DNA from: Heyndrickxia sporothermodurans
GTDB taxonomy: Bacteria; Bacillota; Bacilli; Bacillales; Bacillaceae_C
Assembly: GCF_016785185.1 (NCBI RefSeq)
Contig: NZ_JAEKDY010000008.1
DNA: 60,453 nucleotides
Strand: one strand, 5' to 3'
The notes below the pieces were generated by a model. It saw only the letters and a program-made list of their open reading frames with translations. It did not search any database and was not told where the DNA came from. The translations under genes and the position numbers were made by a program. Each line of letters opens with the position of its first letter. Positions within the stretch are counted from its first letter, which is position 1. Positions 17,613 to 25,417 of this stretch are shown here, piece after piece.

Positions 17613-18146
17613 ATGGAAAAGAATTGGTATGTTGTTCATACGTATTCTGGTTATGAAAACAAAGTAAAAGCAAACCTTGAAAAGCGAGTGGAATCAATGG
17701 CGATGCAAGATAAAATATTTCGGGTAGTTGTTCCGGAAGAAGAAGAAACGGAAATTAAAAATGGTAAGAAAAAAGTTACTAAGCGGAAAGTGTTTCCAGG
17801 TTATGTGTTAGTGGAAATTATTATGACGGACGATTCCTGGTATGTTGTTCGTAATACGCCTGGGGTAACAGGTTTCGTCGGATCTGCTGGATCAGGTTCA
17901 AAACCTACACCACTTCTTCCTGACGAAGTGAAGGTCATTTTAAAACATATGGGTATGGAAGAAAAACGAGTAGATGTGGACTTTGAAGTTGGTGAAACGG
18001 TAACAGTAAAAGAGGGCCCATTTGCTAACTTTACAGGGAAAATCGAAGAAATTGATCATGATAAAGGCAGAGCTAAAGTTATGGTTAGTATGTTCGGTAG
18101 AGAAACGCCTGTTGATCTTGTCTTTGCGCAAATTGATAAAATATAA
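17613..18146 (+). CDS. nusG: Transcription elongation and termination factor NusG
   Basis: NusG binds the RNA polymerase clamp and, in Bacillus, promotes pausing and aids intrinsic termination. The 177-residue product has an NGN domain (MEKNWYVVHTYSGYENKVK, FPGYVLVE) and a C-terminal KOW domain (EGPFANFTGKIEEIDHDKG). The start is certain because an in-frame TGA directly precedes ATG 17613. The ribosome binding site GGGGAGGG (17583-17590) is 22 bases away. A small hairpin, GGAC (17593-17596) with GTCC (17603-17606), may bring it closer. Confidence 0.97.
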   Translation: MEKNWYVVHTYSGYENKVKANLEKRVESMAMQDKIFRVVVPEEEETEIKNGKKKVTKRKVFPGYVLVEIIMTDDSWYVVRNTPGVTGFVGSAGSGSKPTPLLPDEVKVILKHMGMEEKRVDVDFEVGETVTVKEGPFANFTGKIEEIDHDKGRAKVMVSMFGRETPVDLVFAQIDKI

Positions 18147-18157
18147 TTTGAAACAAC

Positions 18158-18186
18158 TTGATATTTATCATTAAAAATGGTAACAT
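18158..18186 (+). promoter_or_regulatory. Candidate promoter of rplK-rplA
   Basis: TTGATA (18158-18163) and TAACAT (18181-18186) are 17 bases apart, and TG stands in the extended -10 position. This is the best candidate between nusG and rplK, but the boxes are imperfect. Confidence 0.45.
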
Positions 18187-18256
18187 TCTTTAGGTCAGTA
18201 TGTTCTACTGAACAAAAATATATATTCTTTATTAAAATAAAGATTTTTCTAAATGA

Positions 18257-18283
18257 GTGGGAGGGAAATTTCCCTATTACCAC
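18257..18283 (+). promoter_or_regulatory. Probable ribosomal protein L1 binding site ahead of rplK
   Basis: GTGGGAGG at 18257-18264 and TACCAC ending at 18283 close a hairpin with the palindrome GGGAAATTTCCC (18263-18274) inside. The GUGGGAGG...UACCAC frame resembles helices 76-77 of 23S rRNA, the L1 stalk. L1 is known to repress the rplK-rplA operon in bacteria by binding such a mimic. Confidence 0.7.
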
Positions 18284-18310
18284 ATCACGGACTTTAAGGA
18301 GGTGTGTCTC

Positions 18311-18736
18311 GTGGCTAAAAAAGTAGTTAAAATTGTAAAATTACAAATTCCTGCTGGTAAAGCAAACCCAGCTCCACCGGTTGGTCCTGCACTTGGTCAA
18401 GCTGGTGTGAATATCATGGGATTCTGTAAGGAGTTTAATGCTCGTACAGCTGATCAAGCTGGATTAATTATCCCTGTTGAAATTACGGTGTTTGAAGACC
18501 GTTCATTTACATTTATCACAAAAACCCCACCTGCTGCAGTTTTACTTAAAAAAGCAGCCGGAATCGAAACAGGTTCTGGTGAGCCTAACCGTAAAAAGGT
18601 AGCAACTGTGAAGCGTGACAAAGTACGTGAAATCGCTGAAACTAAAATGCCTGACTTAAACGCAGCTAGCGTTGAATCAGCAATGCGTATGGTTGAAGGT
18701 ACTGCACGTAGCATGGGTATCACTATCGAAGATTAA
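18311..18736 (+). CDS. rplK: Ribosomal protein L11
   Basis: L11 binds the GTPase-associated centre of 23S rRNA and is needed for the stringent response via RelA. The 141-residue product has the proline-rich N-terminal domain (IPAGKANPAPPVGPALGQAG) and the RNA-binding C-terminal domain (GTARSMGI). The GTG start at 18311 follows AAGGAGGTG (18297-18304). The frame stays open upstream to 18257, but no homology supports that part. Confidence 0.97.
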   Translation: MAKKVVKIVKLQIPAGKANPAPPVGPALGQAGVNIMGFCKEFNARTADQAGLIIPVEITVFEDRSFTFITKTPPAAVLLKKAAGIETGSGEPNRKKVATVKRDKVREIAETKMPDLNAASVESAMRMVEGTARSMGITIED

Positions 18737-18767
18737 TCCATGTAAAAAATGGTTTTTCGTCCGACGG

Positions 18768-18805
18768 GGTTGCGAGGCTAAAAAATATTTGCTCGCAACC
18801 TTTAT
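18768..18805 (+). other. Hairpin between rplK and rplA (possible attenuator)
   Basis: GGTTGCGAG (18768-18776) and CTCGCAACC (18792-18800) form a perfect 9-bp stem, followed by only TTTATT. The T run is weak, so it may be a partial terminator or a processing site that sets the L11 to L1 ratio. Confidence 0.5.
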
Positions 18806-18807
18806 TC

Positions 18808-18833
18808 GTGGGAGGTAAATCCGCTAAAACCAC
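18808..18833 (+). promoter_or_regulatory. Second probable L1 binding site, ahead of rplA
   Basis: GTGGGAGG (18808-18815) and ACCAC (18829-18833) enclose a short loop, repeating the pattern seen upstream of rplK. The rplA ribosome binding site GAGGAGG begins a few bases later, so bound L1 could block its own translation directly. Confidence 0.65.
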
Positions 18834-18853
18834 ATTCGAGGAGGAAAATTAGA

Positions 18854-19555
18854 ATGGCTAAAAAAGGTAAAAAGTACGTTGAAGCTTTAAAATTAGTAGA
18901 TCGTACAAATGCTTATTCTGTGAACGAAGCAATTGAATTAGTAAAGAAAACAAACTTTGCAAAGTTTGACGCAACAGTTGAAGTTGCATTTCGTCTTGGA
19001 GTAGATCCTAAGAAAGCAGATCAACAAATTCGTGGTGCAGTTGTACTTCCTAACGGAACTGGTAAAACACAACGCGTATTAGTATTTGCTAAAGGTGAAA
19101 AAGCGAAAGAAGCTGAAGCTGCTGGAGCAGACTATGTAGGCGATAGCGATTATATCAATAAAATCAACCAAGGTTGGTTCGAATTTGATGTTATTGTTGC
19201 AACACCTGATATGATGGGTGAAGTTGGTAAACTTGGTCGTGTTCTTGGACCTAAAGGTTTAATGCCAAACCCTAAAACTGGCACAGTTACATTTGATGTG
19301 ACTAAAGCTATTAATGAAATCAAAGCTGGTAAAGTTGAATACCGTGTTGACAAAGCTGGTAACGTTCATGTTCCAATTGGTAAAGTATCGTTTGATAACG
19401 ACAAACTAGTTGAAAACTTTACAACAATTTTTGATACATTATTAAAAGCAAAACCAGCAGCTGCAAAAGGTACTTACATGAAGAACATTTCTGTTACTTC
19501 AACAATGGGACCTGGTGTAAAAGTTGATGCTTCATCTTTCACTGTAAAAAACTAA
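18854..19555 (+). CDS. rplA: Ribosomal protein L1
   Basis: L1 forms the mobile stalk near the E site and is a translational repressor of its own operon. The 233-residue product has two domains. The conserved GPKGLMPNPKTGTVT and VEYRVDKAGNVHVPIGKVSF stretches are clear. The ribosome binding site is GAGGAGG. Its 3' end carries the rplJ promoter. Confidence 0.98.
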   Translation: MAKKGKKYVEALKLVDRTNAYSVNEAIELVKKTNFAKFDATVEVAFRLGVDPKKADQQIRGAVVLPNGTGKTQRVLVFAKGEKAKEAEAAGADYVGDSDYINKINQGWFEFDVIVATPDMMGEVGKLGRVLGPKGLMPNPKTGTVTFDVTKAINEIKAGKVEYRVDKAGNVHVPIGKVSFDNDKLVENFTTIFDTLLKAKPAAAKGTYMKNISVTSTMGPGVKVDASSFTVKN

Positions 19556-19556
19556 G

Positions 19557-19585
19557 TTGACATCACAAAAAACTTTTGCTATAAT
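19557..19585 (+). promoter_or_regulatory. Strong SigA promoter of rplJ-rplL
   Basis: TTGACA (19557-19562), a 17-base spacer and TATAAT (19580-19585) with an extended -10 TG form a near-perfect promoter. It starts directly after the rplA stop codon. Confidence 0.92.
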
Positions 19586-19594
19586 CAACGCTGT

Positions 19595-19735
19595 GTTAAA
19601 AATAAATACATTTGTACCGTAGACAGTAGGTGCTATTAATAGCTTAATTTCCTACCGAGGTAATGCGATATATATTATAGTTTAAAAGCTATATGCATTA
19701 AACCTCCATGTCTACTTAGAGATATGGAGGTTTTC
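19595..19735 (+). promoter_or_regulatory. L10 leader with intrinsic terminator
   Basis: This is the autoregulatory leader bound by the L10-L12 complex. The conserved core GTAGACAGTAGGTGC lies at 19619-19633 and CCTACCGAGG at 19651-19660. A terminator stem, AACCTCCAT (19701-19709) with ATGGAGGTT (19724-19732), is followed by TTTTC. GTAGACA (19619-19625) is complementary to TGTCTAC (19709-19715); that long-range helix and the terminator exclude each other, as expected for attenuation. Confidence 0.88.
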
Positions 19736-19807
19736 ATATTTCGGTATAAGTGGTCGTGATTTAAAACTTGCTTTTAAATCATCTAGTAATTTTCAGGAGG
19801 TGTAAAG

Positions 19808-20308
19808 ATGAGCAGTGCAGTTGATCAAAAGAAACTAATTGTAGACGAGATTGCTGGTAAATTAAAATCAAGCGTCTCTACAGTAATTGTAGACTATCGT
19901 GGGTTAAATGTTGCCCAAGTAACTGAATTACGTAAACAACTTCGTGATGCGGGTATTGAGTTTAAAGTTTATAAAAATACTTTAACTCGCCGTGCTGTCG
20001 AAGCGGCTGGATTAACTGGTTTGGAAGATTCTCTAACAGGCCCTAACGCAATTGCGTTCAGTAATGAAGATGTAGTTGCGCCAGCAAAGATCTTAAATGA
20101 ATTTGCAAAAAATAATGAAGCTCTAGAAATTAAAGCAGGTGTGATTGAAGGAAATACTGCATCAGTCGAAGAAATTAAAGCTCTTGCAGACCTACCATCT
20201 CGCGAAGGTTTACTTTCTATGTTGCTTAGCGTTCTTCAAGCACCAATCCGCAATTTGGCTCTTGCTACAAAAGCTGTTGCAGATCAAAAAGAAGAACAAG
20301 GCGCATAA
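19808..20308 (+). CDS. rplJ: Ribosomal protein L10
   Basis: L10 anchors the L7/L12 stalk to 23S rRNA and, as the L10-L12 complex, represses its own leader. The 166-residue product has the N-terminal RNA-binding domain (VIVDYRGLNVAQVTELRKQL, YKNTLTRRA) and the C-terminal helix that holds L12 dimers. The site AGGAGGTG precedes ATG 19808. Confidence 0.97.
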   Translation: MSSAVDQKKLIVDEIAGKLKSSVSTVIVDYRGLNVAQVTELRKQLRDAGIEFKVYKNTLTRRAVEAAGLTGLEDSLTGPNAIAFSNEDVVAPAKILNEFAKNNEALEIKAGVIEGNTASVEEIKALADLPSREGLLSMLLSVLQAPIRNLALATKAVADQKEEQGA

Positions 20309-20391
20309 ATATATTAATATTTTTGCGTAATGTCTTTTGAACTCAAAAAAGTAAAAATAAATAATTTGTGAAAAACTAGGAGGATATAATA

Positions 20392-20754
20392 ATGACTAAA
20401 GAACAAATCATTGAAGCTGTCAAAGAAATGACAGTTCTTGAACTAAATGACCTTGTTAAAGCTATCGAAGAAGAATTTGGTGTAACTGCTGCTGCTCCAG
20501 TTGCAGTTGTAGGTGCTGCTGGTGGCGAAGCTGCTGCAGAAAAAACTGAATTTGATATAGTTCTAACTAGTGCGGGTGCACAAAAAATCAAAGTTATTAA
20601 AGTTGTTCGCGAAATCACAGGTCTTGGACTTAAAGAAGCGAAAGAAGTTGTTGACAACGCTCCAAAACCACTTAAAGAAGGCGTTGCTAAAGAAGAAGCT
20701 GAAGAAATCAAAGCTAAACTTGAAGAAGTTGGAGGTAGCGTTGAAGTTAAGTAA
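20392..20754 (+). CDS. rplL: Ribosomal protein L7/L12
   Basis: The stalk protein recruits translation GTPases. The 120-residue product has the N-terminal dimer domain, an Ala-rich hinge (AAPVAVVGAAGGEAAAE, about 34-51) and the globular C-terminal domain (KIKVIKVVREITGLGLKEAKEVVD). The ribosome binding site is AGGAGG. It is cotranscribed with rplJ and ends at a strong terminator. Confidence 0.98.
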   Translation: MTKEQIIEAVKEMTVLELNDLVKAIEEEFGVTAAAPVAVVGAAGGEAAAEKTEFDIVLTSAGAQKIKVIKVVREITGLGLKEAKEVVDNAPKPLKEGVAKEEAEEIKAKLEEVGGSVEVK

Positions 20755-20765
20755 TCATTGTGATG

Positions 20766-20799
20766 AAAAAAAGCTCGCTGTATAAAGCGGGCTTTTTTT
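20766..20799 (+). terminator. Terminator after rplL
   Basis: AAAGCTCGCT pairs with AGCGGGCTTT (one G-U pair) around a TATAA-like loop, with a seven-T run directly after it. It ends the rplJ-rplL unit. Confidence 0.9.
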
Positions 20800-20852
20800 G
20801 TCTATTTTTGTAATACACCATAGTTATAAAACTACTATAGGGATGTGATGTG

Positions 20853-21461
20853 ATGATGAATCATTATTATTCCCGTAATCCAGAGACAGAAAGTAATCCG
20901 GTATATTGGGAGTTTCGTCTTCGTGGACAAACATTTGGATTTAAAACAGACCAAGGTGTTTTTTCAAAAAAAGAAGTAGATTTTGGTTCGAGGTTTTTAA
21001 TTGATGTGTTCGACATGCCTGATATTACTGGTCCAATCCTTGATGTAGGATGTGGATACGGTCCAATTGGTTTAGCGATTGCAAAAATGTCAGTGAATCG
21101 TACTGTTCATATGATCGATGTAAATCAACGTGCACTAAACTTGGCAACGGAAAATGCGAAGTCTAATTCCATTACAAATGTTGAAATATACGAAAGTGAT
21201 AGATTTGAAAATGTAAAGGAAACAGAATTTGCTGCGATTGTAACAAACCCGCCTATACGAGCCGGGAAAAATGTTGTGCATGATATTTTAACAAACAGCT
21301 ACAAGCATCTAAAAGCAGGTGGTGAGCTTTGGGTCGTCATCCAAAAAAAACAAGGTGCTCCGTCAGCCAAGGCTAAATTAGAAGAAATTTTTGAAGAGGT
21401 TGAAGTTGTAGGTAAAAATAAAGGATATTATATATTAAAAGCTAAAAAGCTTGACGAGTAG
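20853..21461 (+). CDS. ybxB: RsmC-type SAM-dependent methyltransferase (YbxB)
   Basis: The 202-residue product is a class I methyltransferase of the RsmC family, which methylates guanine N2 in 16S rRNA. The SAM-binding motif ILDVGCGYGPIG and the catalytic NPPIRAG motif are present. It has only the catalytic domain and lacks the extra N-terminal domain of E. coli RsmC. ATG 20853 is preferred because it gives the same N-terminal length as YbxB of B. subtilis; GTG 20850 and ATG 20856 are close alternatives. The rRNA target is inferred. Confidence 0.88.
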   Translation: MMNHYYSRNPETESNPVYWEFRLRGQTFGFKTDQGVFSKKEVDFGSRFLIDVFDMPDITGPILDVGCGYGPIGLAIAKMSVNRTVHMIDVNQRALNLATENAKSNSITNVEIYESDRFENVKETEFAAIVTNPPIRAGKNVVHDILTNSYKHLKAGGELWVVIQKKQGAPSAKAKLEEIFEEVEVVGKNKGYYILKAKKLDE

Positions 21462-21595
21462 TTTTGTATGTGTTAGCATTAAAAAATGCCAATATGATAT
21501 TTTCTATAATTATATCCAAATTCAATATGTTAAGTATATTTTTTGGCTATTATGGAAAATACTTATAAAATAATAGCTCGTCATGTGGAAATTGT

Positions 21596-21662
21596 GGTTT
21601 TTATAGAAAACCCTTTTTCTTTTTGTCTTATGTCAGTCTGGTTGTCCTGCCATTAGACATAA
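21596..21662 (+). other. Structured rpoB leader (two hairpins)
   Basis: GGTTTT (21596-21601) pairs with AAAACC (21607-21612) and is followed by CTTTTTCTTTTT, a terminator-like element. Next, TTATGTC (21628-21634) pairs with GACATAA (21656-21662) around a 21-base loop. Both lie in the 241-base gap ahead of rpoB. They may reduce or regulate read-through, but I could not place a convincing promoter here. Confidence 0.45.
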
Positions 21663-21702
21663 TAGATGCAACCAAAACGCTTGATTTGAGGGGTGAATTT
21701 AG

Positions 21703-24700
21703 TTGACAGGTCAACTTGTTCAGTATGGACGACACCGCCAACGCAGAAGTTTTGCGCGTATTAGCGAAGTTCTAGAATTACCAAATCTTATTGAAATTCA
21801 AACCTCTTCGTATCAATGGTTTCTTGATGAGGGTTTGAGAGAAATGTTCCAAGACATTTCGCCTATTGAAGATTTCGCTGGAAATCTATCTTTAGAATTT
21901 ATTGATTATAGTCTCGGCGAACCAAAATACTCTGTGGAAGAGTGTAAAGAACGTGATGTTACGTATTCTGCATCTCTTCGTGTAAAAGTTCGTCTTGTAA
22001 ATAAAGAGACTGGTGAAGTGAAAGATCAAGATGTATTTATGGGTGATTTCCCATTAATGACAGAAACAGGTACGTTTATCATTAATGGTGCAGAACGAGT
22101 TATTGTATCACAGCTTGTTCGATCACCGAGTGTGTATTTTAACGGAAAAATGGATAAAAACGGAAAGCAAGGTTTTGGTGCGACTGTTATTCCAAACCGT
22201 GGTGCTTGGCTCGAATACGAAACAGATGCAAAAGATGTAGTTTATGTACGTATTGATCGTACAAGAAAATTACCTGTAACTGTTCTTTTGCGTGCTCTCG
22301 GGTTCGGCTCTGATCAAGAAATCATCGATCTATTAGGAGACAACGAGTACATTCGTAATACTCTTGAAAAAGATAATACGGAGAGTACGGAAAAGGCGTT
22401 GTTAGAAATCTATGAACGTTTACGCCCAGGTGAACCTCCTACAGTAGAAAATGCAAAAAGTTTATTAATATCACGTTTCTTTGATCCAAAACGCTATGAT
22501 TTAGCAAATGTTGGACGCTATAAAATTAATAAAAAGCTACATTTAAAAAATCGTCTTTTCGGTCAGAGATTAGCAGAAACGCTAGCGGATCCTGAAACAG
22601 GTGAAATTATCGCAGAAGAGGGAACTACTCTTGACCGCCGTACATTAGATAAAATCTTACCTAATTTGGAAAATGGAACTGGTTTTAAAGTCTACCCACA
22701 AGTTGGTGGTGTGGTAGAAGATGATATCGTTCTTCAATCCATAAAAATTTATGCTCCGATTGACGATGGAGAAAAGGTAATAAATGTAATAGGTAATGCT
22801 AACGTAGATGCAAGTGTAAAAAACATTACACCTGCAGATATTATTTCTTCCATTAGTTATTTCTTTAATTTACTACACGGGGTTGGTATTACTGATGATA
22901 TTGACCATTTAGGAAACCGTCGACTACGCTCTGTTGGCGAATTGTTGCAAAATCAATTCCGTATCGGATTATCGCGTATGGAAAGAGTTGTTCGTGAAAG
23001 AATGTCCATCCAAGACATAAACACGATAACACCACAGCAATTAATTAACATTCGCCCAGTCATTGCTGCTATTAAAGAATTCTTTGGTAGCTCGCAGCTT
23101 TCACAGTTTATGGACCAAACCAATCCGCTAGCAGAATTAACGCATAAACGAAGACTTTCTGCATTAGGACCTGGTGGTTTAACTCGTGAACGTGCAGGAA
23201 TGGAAGTACGTGACGTTCACTATTCGCATTATGGTCGTATGTGTCCGATTGAAACGCCAGAGGGTCCAAACATTGGGTTGATTAACTCACTTTCGTCATA
23301 TGCGAAAGTAAATCCATATGGATTTATTGAAACACCTTATCGCCGCGTTGATCCTGAAACTGGTAAGTTAACAGATCAGATTGATTATTTGACTGCGGAT
23401 GAAGAAGATAATTATGTTGTAGCACAGGCAAATTCCAGAATTGCTGAAGATGGTTCTTTTGCCGATGAAGAAGTTATTGCTCGTTTTAGAGGTGAAAATA
23501 CTGCGTTTAAGCGTGACCGCATCGACTATATGGATGTATCACCTAAGCAAGTAGTTTCTGCCGCAACTGCATGTATTCCTTTCTTAGAAAATGACGATTC
23601 AAACCGTGCATTAATGGGAGCGAACATGCAACGTCAAGCAGTACCTCTAATGCAGCCGGAAGCTCCAATTGTTGGAACAGGTATGGAACATGTTTCAGCT
23701 AAAGACTCCGGAGCAGCGGTAATTTGTAAACATGATGGAATTGTTGAGCATGTTGAAGCGCGAGAAATTTGGGTGCGTCAAGTTAAAAACATTGATGGCC
23801 AAGAAGTTAAAGGTGATTTAAATAAATATCGCCTACAAAAATTTATTCGTTCAAACCAAGGAACATGCTACAATCAACGTCCAATTGTAAGTGTTGGTGA
23901 TCGTGTTGTAAAAGGTGAAGTACTTGGTGATGGGCCTTCCATGGAGAAAGCAGAACTAGCGCTAGGTCGAAATGTACTAGTAGCATTTATGACTTGGGAT
24001 GGCTATAACTATGAAGATGCCATTATCATGAGCGAAAGACTTGTTAAAGATGATGTTTACACATCTATCCATATAGAAGAATATGAATCGGAAGCCCGAG
24101 ATACAAAACTAGGGCCAGAAGAAATGACACGTGATATCCCGAATGTTGGGGAAGATGCTCTACGTAACTTAGATGAGCGTGGAATAATCCGTGTTGGTGC
24201 AGAAGTAAAAGACGGAGATTTGCTTGTCGGTAAAGTAACGCCAAAAGGTGTGACAGAACTTACAGCTGAAGAACGTTTATTGCATGCAATCTTTGGTGAA
24301 AAAGCGCGTGAAGTCCGTGATACTTCACTACGAGTACCGCATGGCGGTGAAGGAATTGTCTTAGATGTTAAAGTCTTTAACCGTGAAGATGGAGATGAAC
24401 TTCCGCCGGGGGTTAATCAACTCGTACGTGTATACATTGTACAAAAACGTAAAATTCACCAAGGGGATAAAATGGCGGGACGCCACGGTAACAAAGGGGT
24501 AATTTCCCGTATTCTCCCTGAAGAAGATATGCCATTCTTACCTGATGGTACACCGGTAGATATTATGTTAAATCCACTAGGGGTTCCTTCTCGTATGAAT
24601 ATCGGTCAGGTTCTTGAATTACATTTAGGTATGGCAGCAAGGTATCTTGGTATACATGTAGCAACACCAGTTTTTGACGGTGCAACAGAAGAAGATGTTT

Positions 24701-25260
24701 GGGAAACAATTGAAGAAGCCGGTATGGCGAACGATGCGAAAACAATCCTCTATGATGGTCGTACAGGGGAACCGTTTGATAATCGTGTATCAGTTGGTAT
24801 CATGTATATGATTAAATTGGCACACATGGTAGACGACAAGCTCCATGCTCGTTCAACAGGACCATACTCACTTGTAACTCAACAGCCGCTCGGTGGTAAA
24901 GCACAATTCGGTGGACAACGTTTTGGTGAGATGGAGGTATGGGCACTTGAAGCATATGGTGCTGCATATACACTACAAGAAATCCTAACAGTTAAGTCTG
25001 ATGACGTTGTAGGACGTGTGAAAACTTATGAGGCTATTGTAAAAGGTGAAAATGTTCCTGAACCGGGTGTTCCTGAATCATTTAAAGTATTGATTAAGGA
25101 ATTACAAAGTTTAGGTATGGATGTCAAGATTCTATCTAGCGATGATCAAGAAATTGAAATGCGAGACTTAGAAGATGAAGATGATGTAAATCAAGCTGAC
25201 ACTTTAAACATCGCACCTGAGTCTAGAGAAGAATCAGAAATTGTTGCCTCGAAGGAATAA
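21703..25260 (+). CDS. rpoB: RNA polymerase beta subunit RpoB
   Basis: The 1185-residue beta subunit forms half of the catalytic cleft. The rifampicin region (SQFMDQTNPLAELTHKRRLS, near 465-485) has the usual sensitive residues. The conserved GDKMAGRHGNKG and the C-terminal RFGEMEVWALEAYGAAYTLQE are present. Translation starts at TTG 21703 after GAGGGGTGA (21688-21696), as in B. subtilis. The C-terminal acidic tail is shorter than in B. subtilis. It is cotranscribed with rpoC. Confidence 0.98.
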   Translation: MTGQLVQYGRHRQRRSFARISEVLELPNLIEIQTSSYQWFLDEGLREMFQDISPIEDFAGNLSLEFIDYSLGEPKYSVEECKERDVTYSASLRVKVRLVNKETGEVKDQDVFMGDFPLMTETGTFIINGAERVIVSQLVRSPSVYFNGKMDKNGKQGFGATVIPNRGAWLEYETDAKDVVYVRIDRTRKLPVTVLLRALGFGSDQEIIDLLGDNEYIRNTLEKDNTESTEKALLEIYERLRPGEPPTVENAKSLLISRFFDPKRYDLANVGRYKINKKLHLKNRLFGQRLAETLADPETGEIIAEEGTTLDRRTLDKILPNLENGTGFKVYPQVGGVVEDDIVLQSIKIYAPIDDGEKVINVIGNANVDASVKNITPADIISSISYFFNLLHGVGITDDIDHLGNRRLRSVGELLQNQFRIGLSRMERVVRERMSIQDINTITPQQLINIRPVIAAIKEFFGSSQLSQFMDQTNPLAELTHKRRLSALGPGGLTRERAGMEVRDVHYSHYGRMCPIETPEGPNIGLINSLSSYAKVNPYGFIETPYRRVDPETGKLTDQIDYLTADEEDNYVVAQANSRIAEDGSFADEEVIARFRGENTAFKRDRIDYMDVSPKQVVSAATACIPFLENDDSNRALMGANMQRQAVPLMQPEAPIVGTGMEHVSAKDSGAAVICKHDGIVEHVEAREIWVRQVKNIDGQEVKGDLNKYRLQKFIRSNQGTCYNQRPIVSVGDRVVKGEVLGDGPSMEKAELALGRNVLVAFMTWDGYNYEDAIIMSERLVKDDVYTSIHIEEYESEARDTKLGPEEMTRDIPNVGEDALRNLDERGIIRVGAEVKDGDLLVGKVTPKGVTELTAEERLLHAIFGEKAREVRDTSLRVPHGGEGIVLDVKVFNREDGDELPPGVNQLVRVYIVQKRKIHQGDKMAGRHGNKGVISRILPEEDMPFLPDGTPVDIMLNPLGVPSRMNIGQVLELHLGMAARYLGIHVATPVFDGATEEDVWETIEEAGMANDAKTILYDGRTGEPFDNRVSVGIMYMIKLAHMVDDKLHARSTGPYSLVTQQPLGGKAQFGGQRFGEMEVWALEAYGAAYTLQEILTVKSDDVVGRVKTYEAIVKGENVPEPGVPESFKVLIKELQSLGMDVKILSSDDQEIEMRDLEDEDDVNQADTLNIAPESREESEIVASKE

Positions 25261-25305
25261 GTCCTTTTAGACAGTTAGAAATATATATTCAATAATGATT
25301 AATGT

Positions 25306-25372
25306 TGCTCTAGCGCCAAGCCCCTTAGGTTTCGTCTCATGGAGGTAGGCCTAAGGCGAAAAGGCGCTAGTT
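25306..25372. repeat. Palindromic element between rpoB and rpoC
   Basis: CTAGCGCC (25310-25317) is the exact complement of GGCGCTAG (25363-25370), and inside it CCTTAGG (25323-25329) pairs with CCTAAGG (25350-25356). The long, imperfect, GC-richer hairpin has no T run and stands out from its AT-rich flanks. It resembles interspersed palindromic repeats I recall from other Bacillus genomes. Confidence 0.65.
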
Positions 25373-25417
25373 GTATTTCTTCGGGTAAAACTTGTAGACG
25401 AAAAGGGAGGTAGACCC

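Noticed and set aside
23090..23190. Possible rifampicin-resistance change in rpoB
   Set aside because: The residues in SQFMDQTNPLAELTHKRRLS are the usual sensitive ones.
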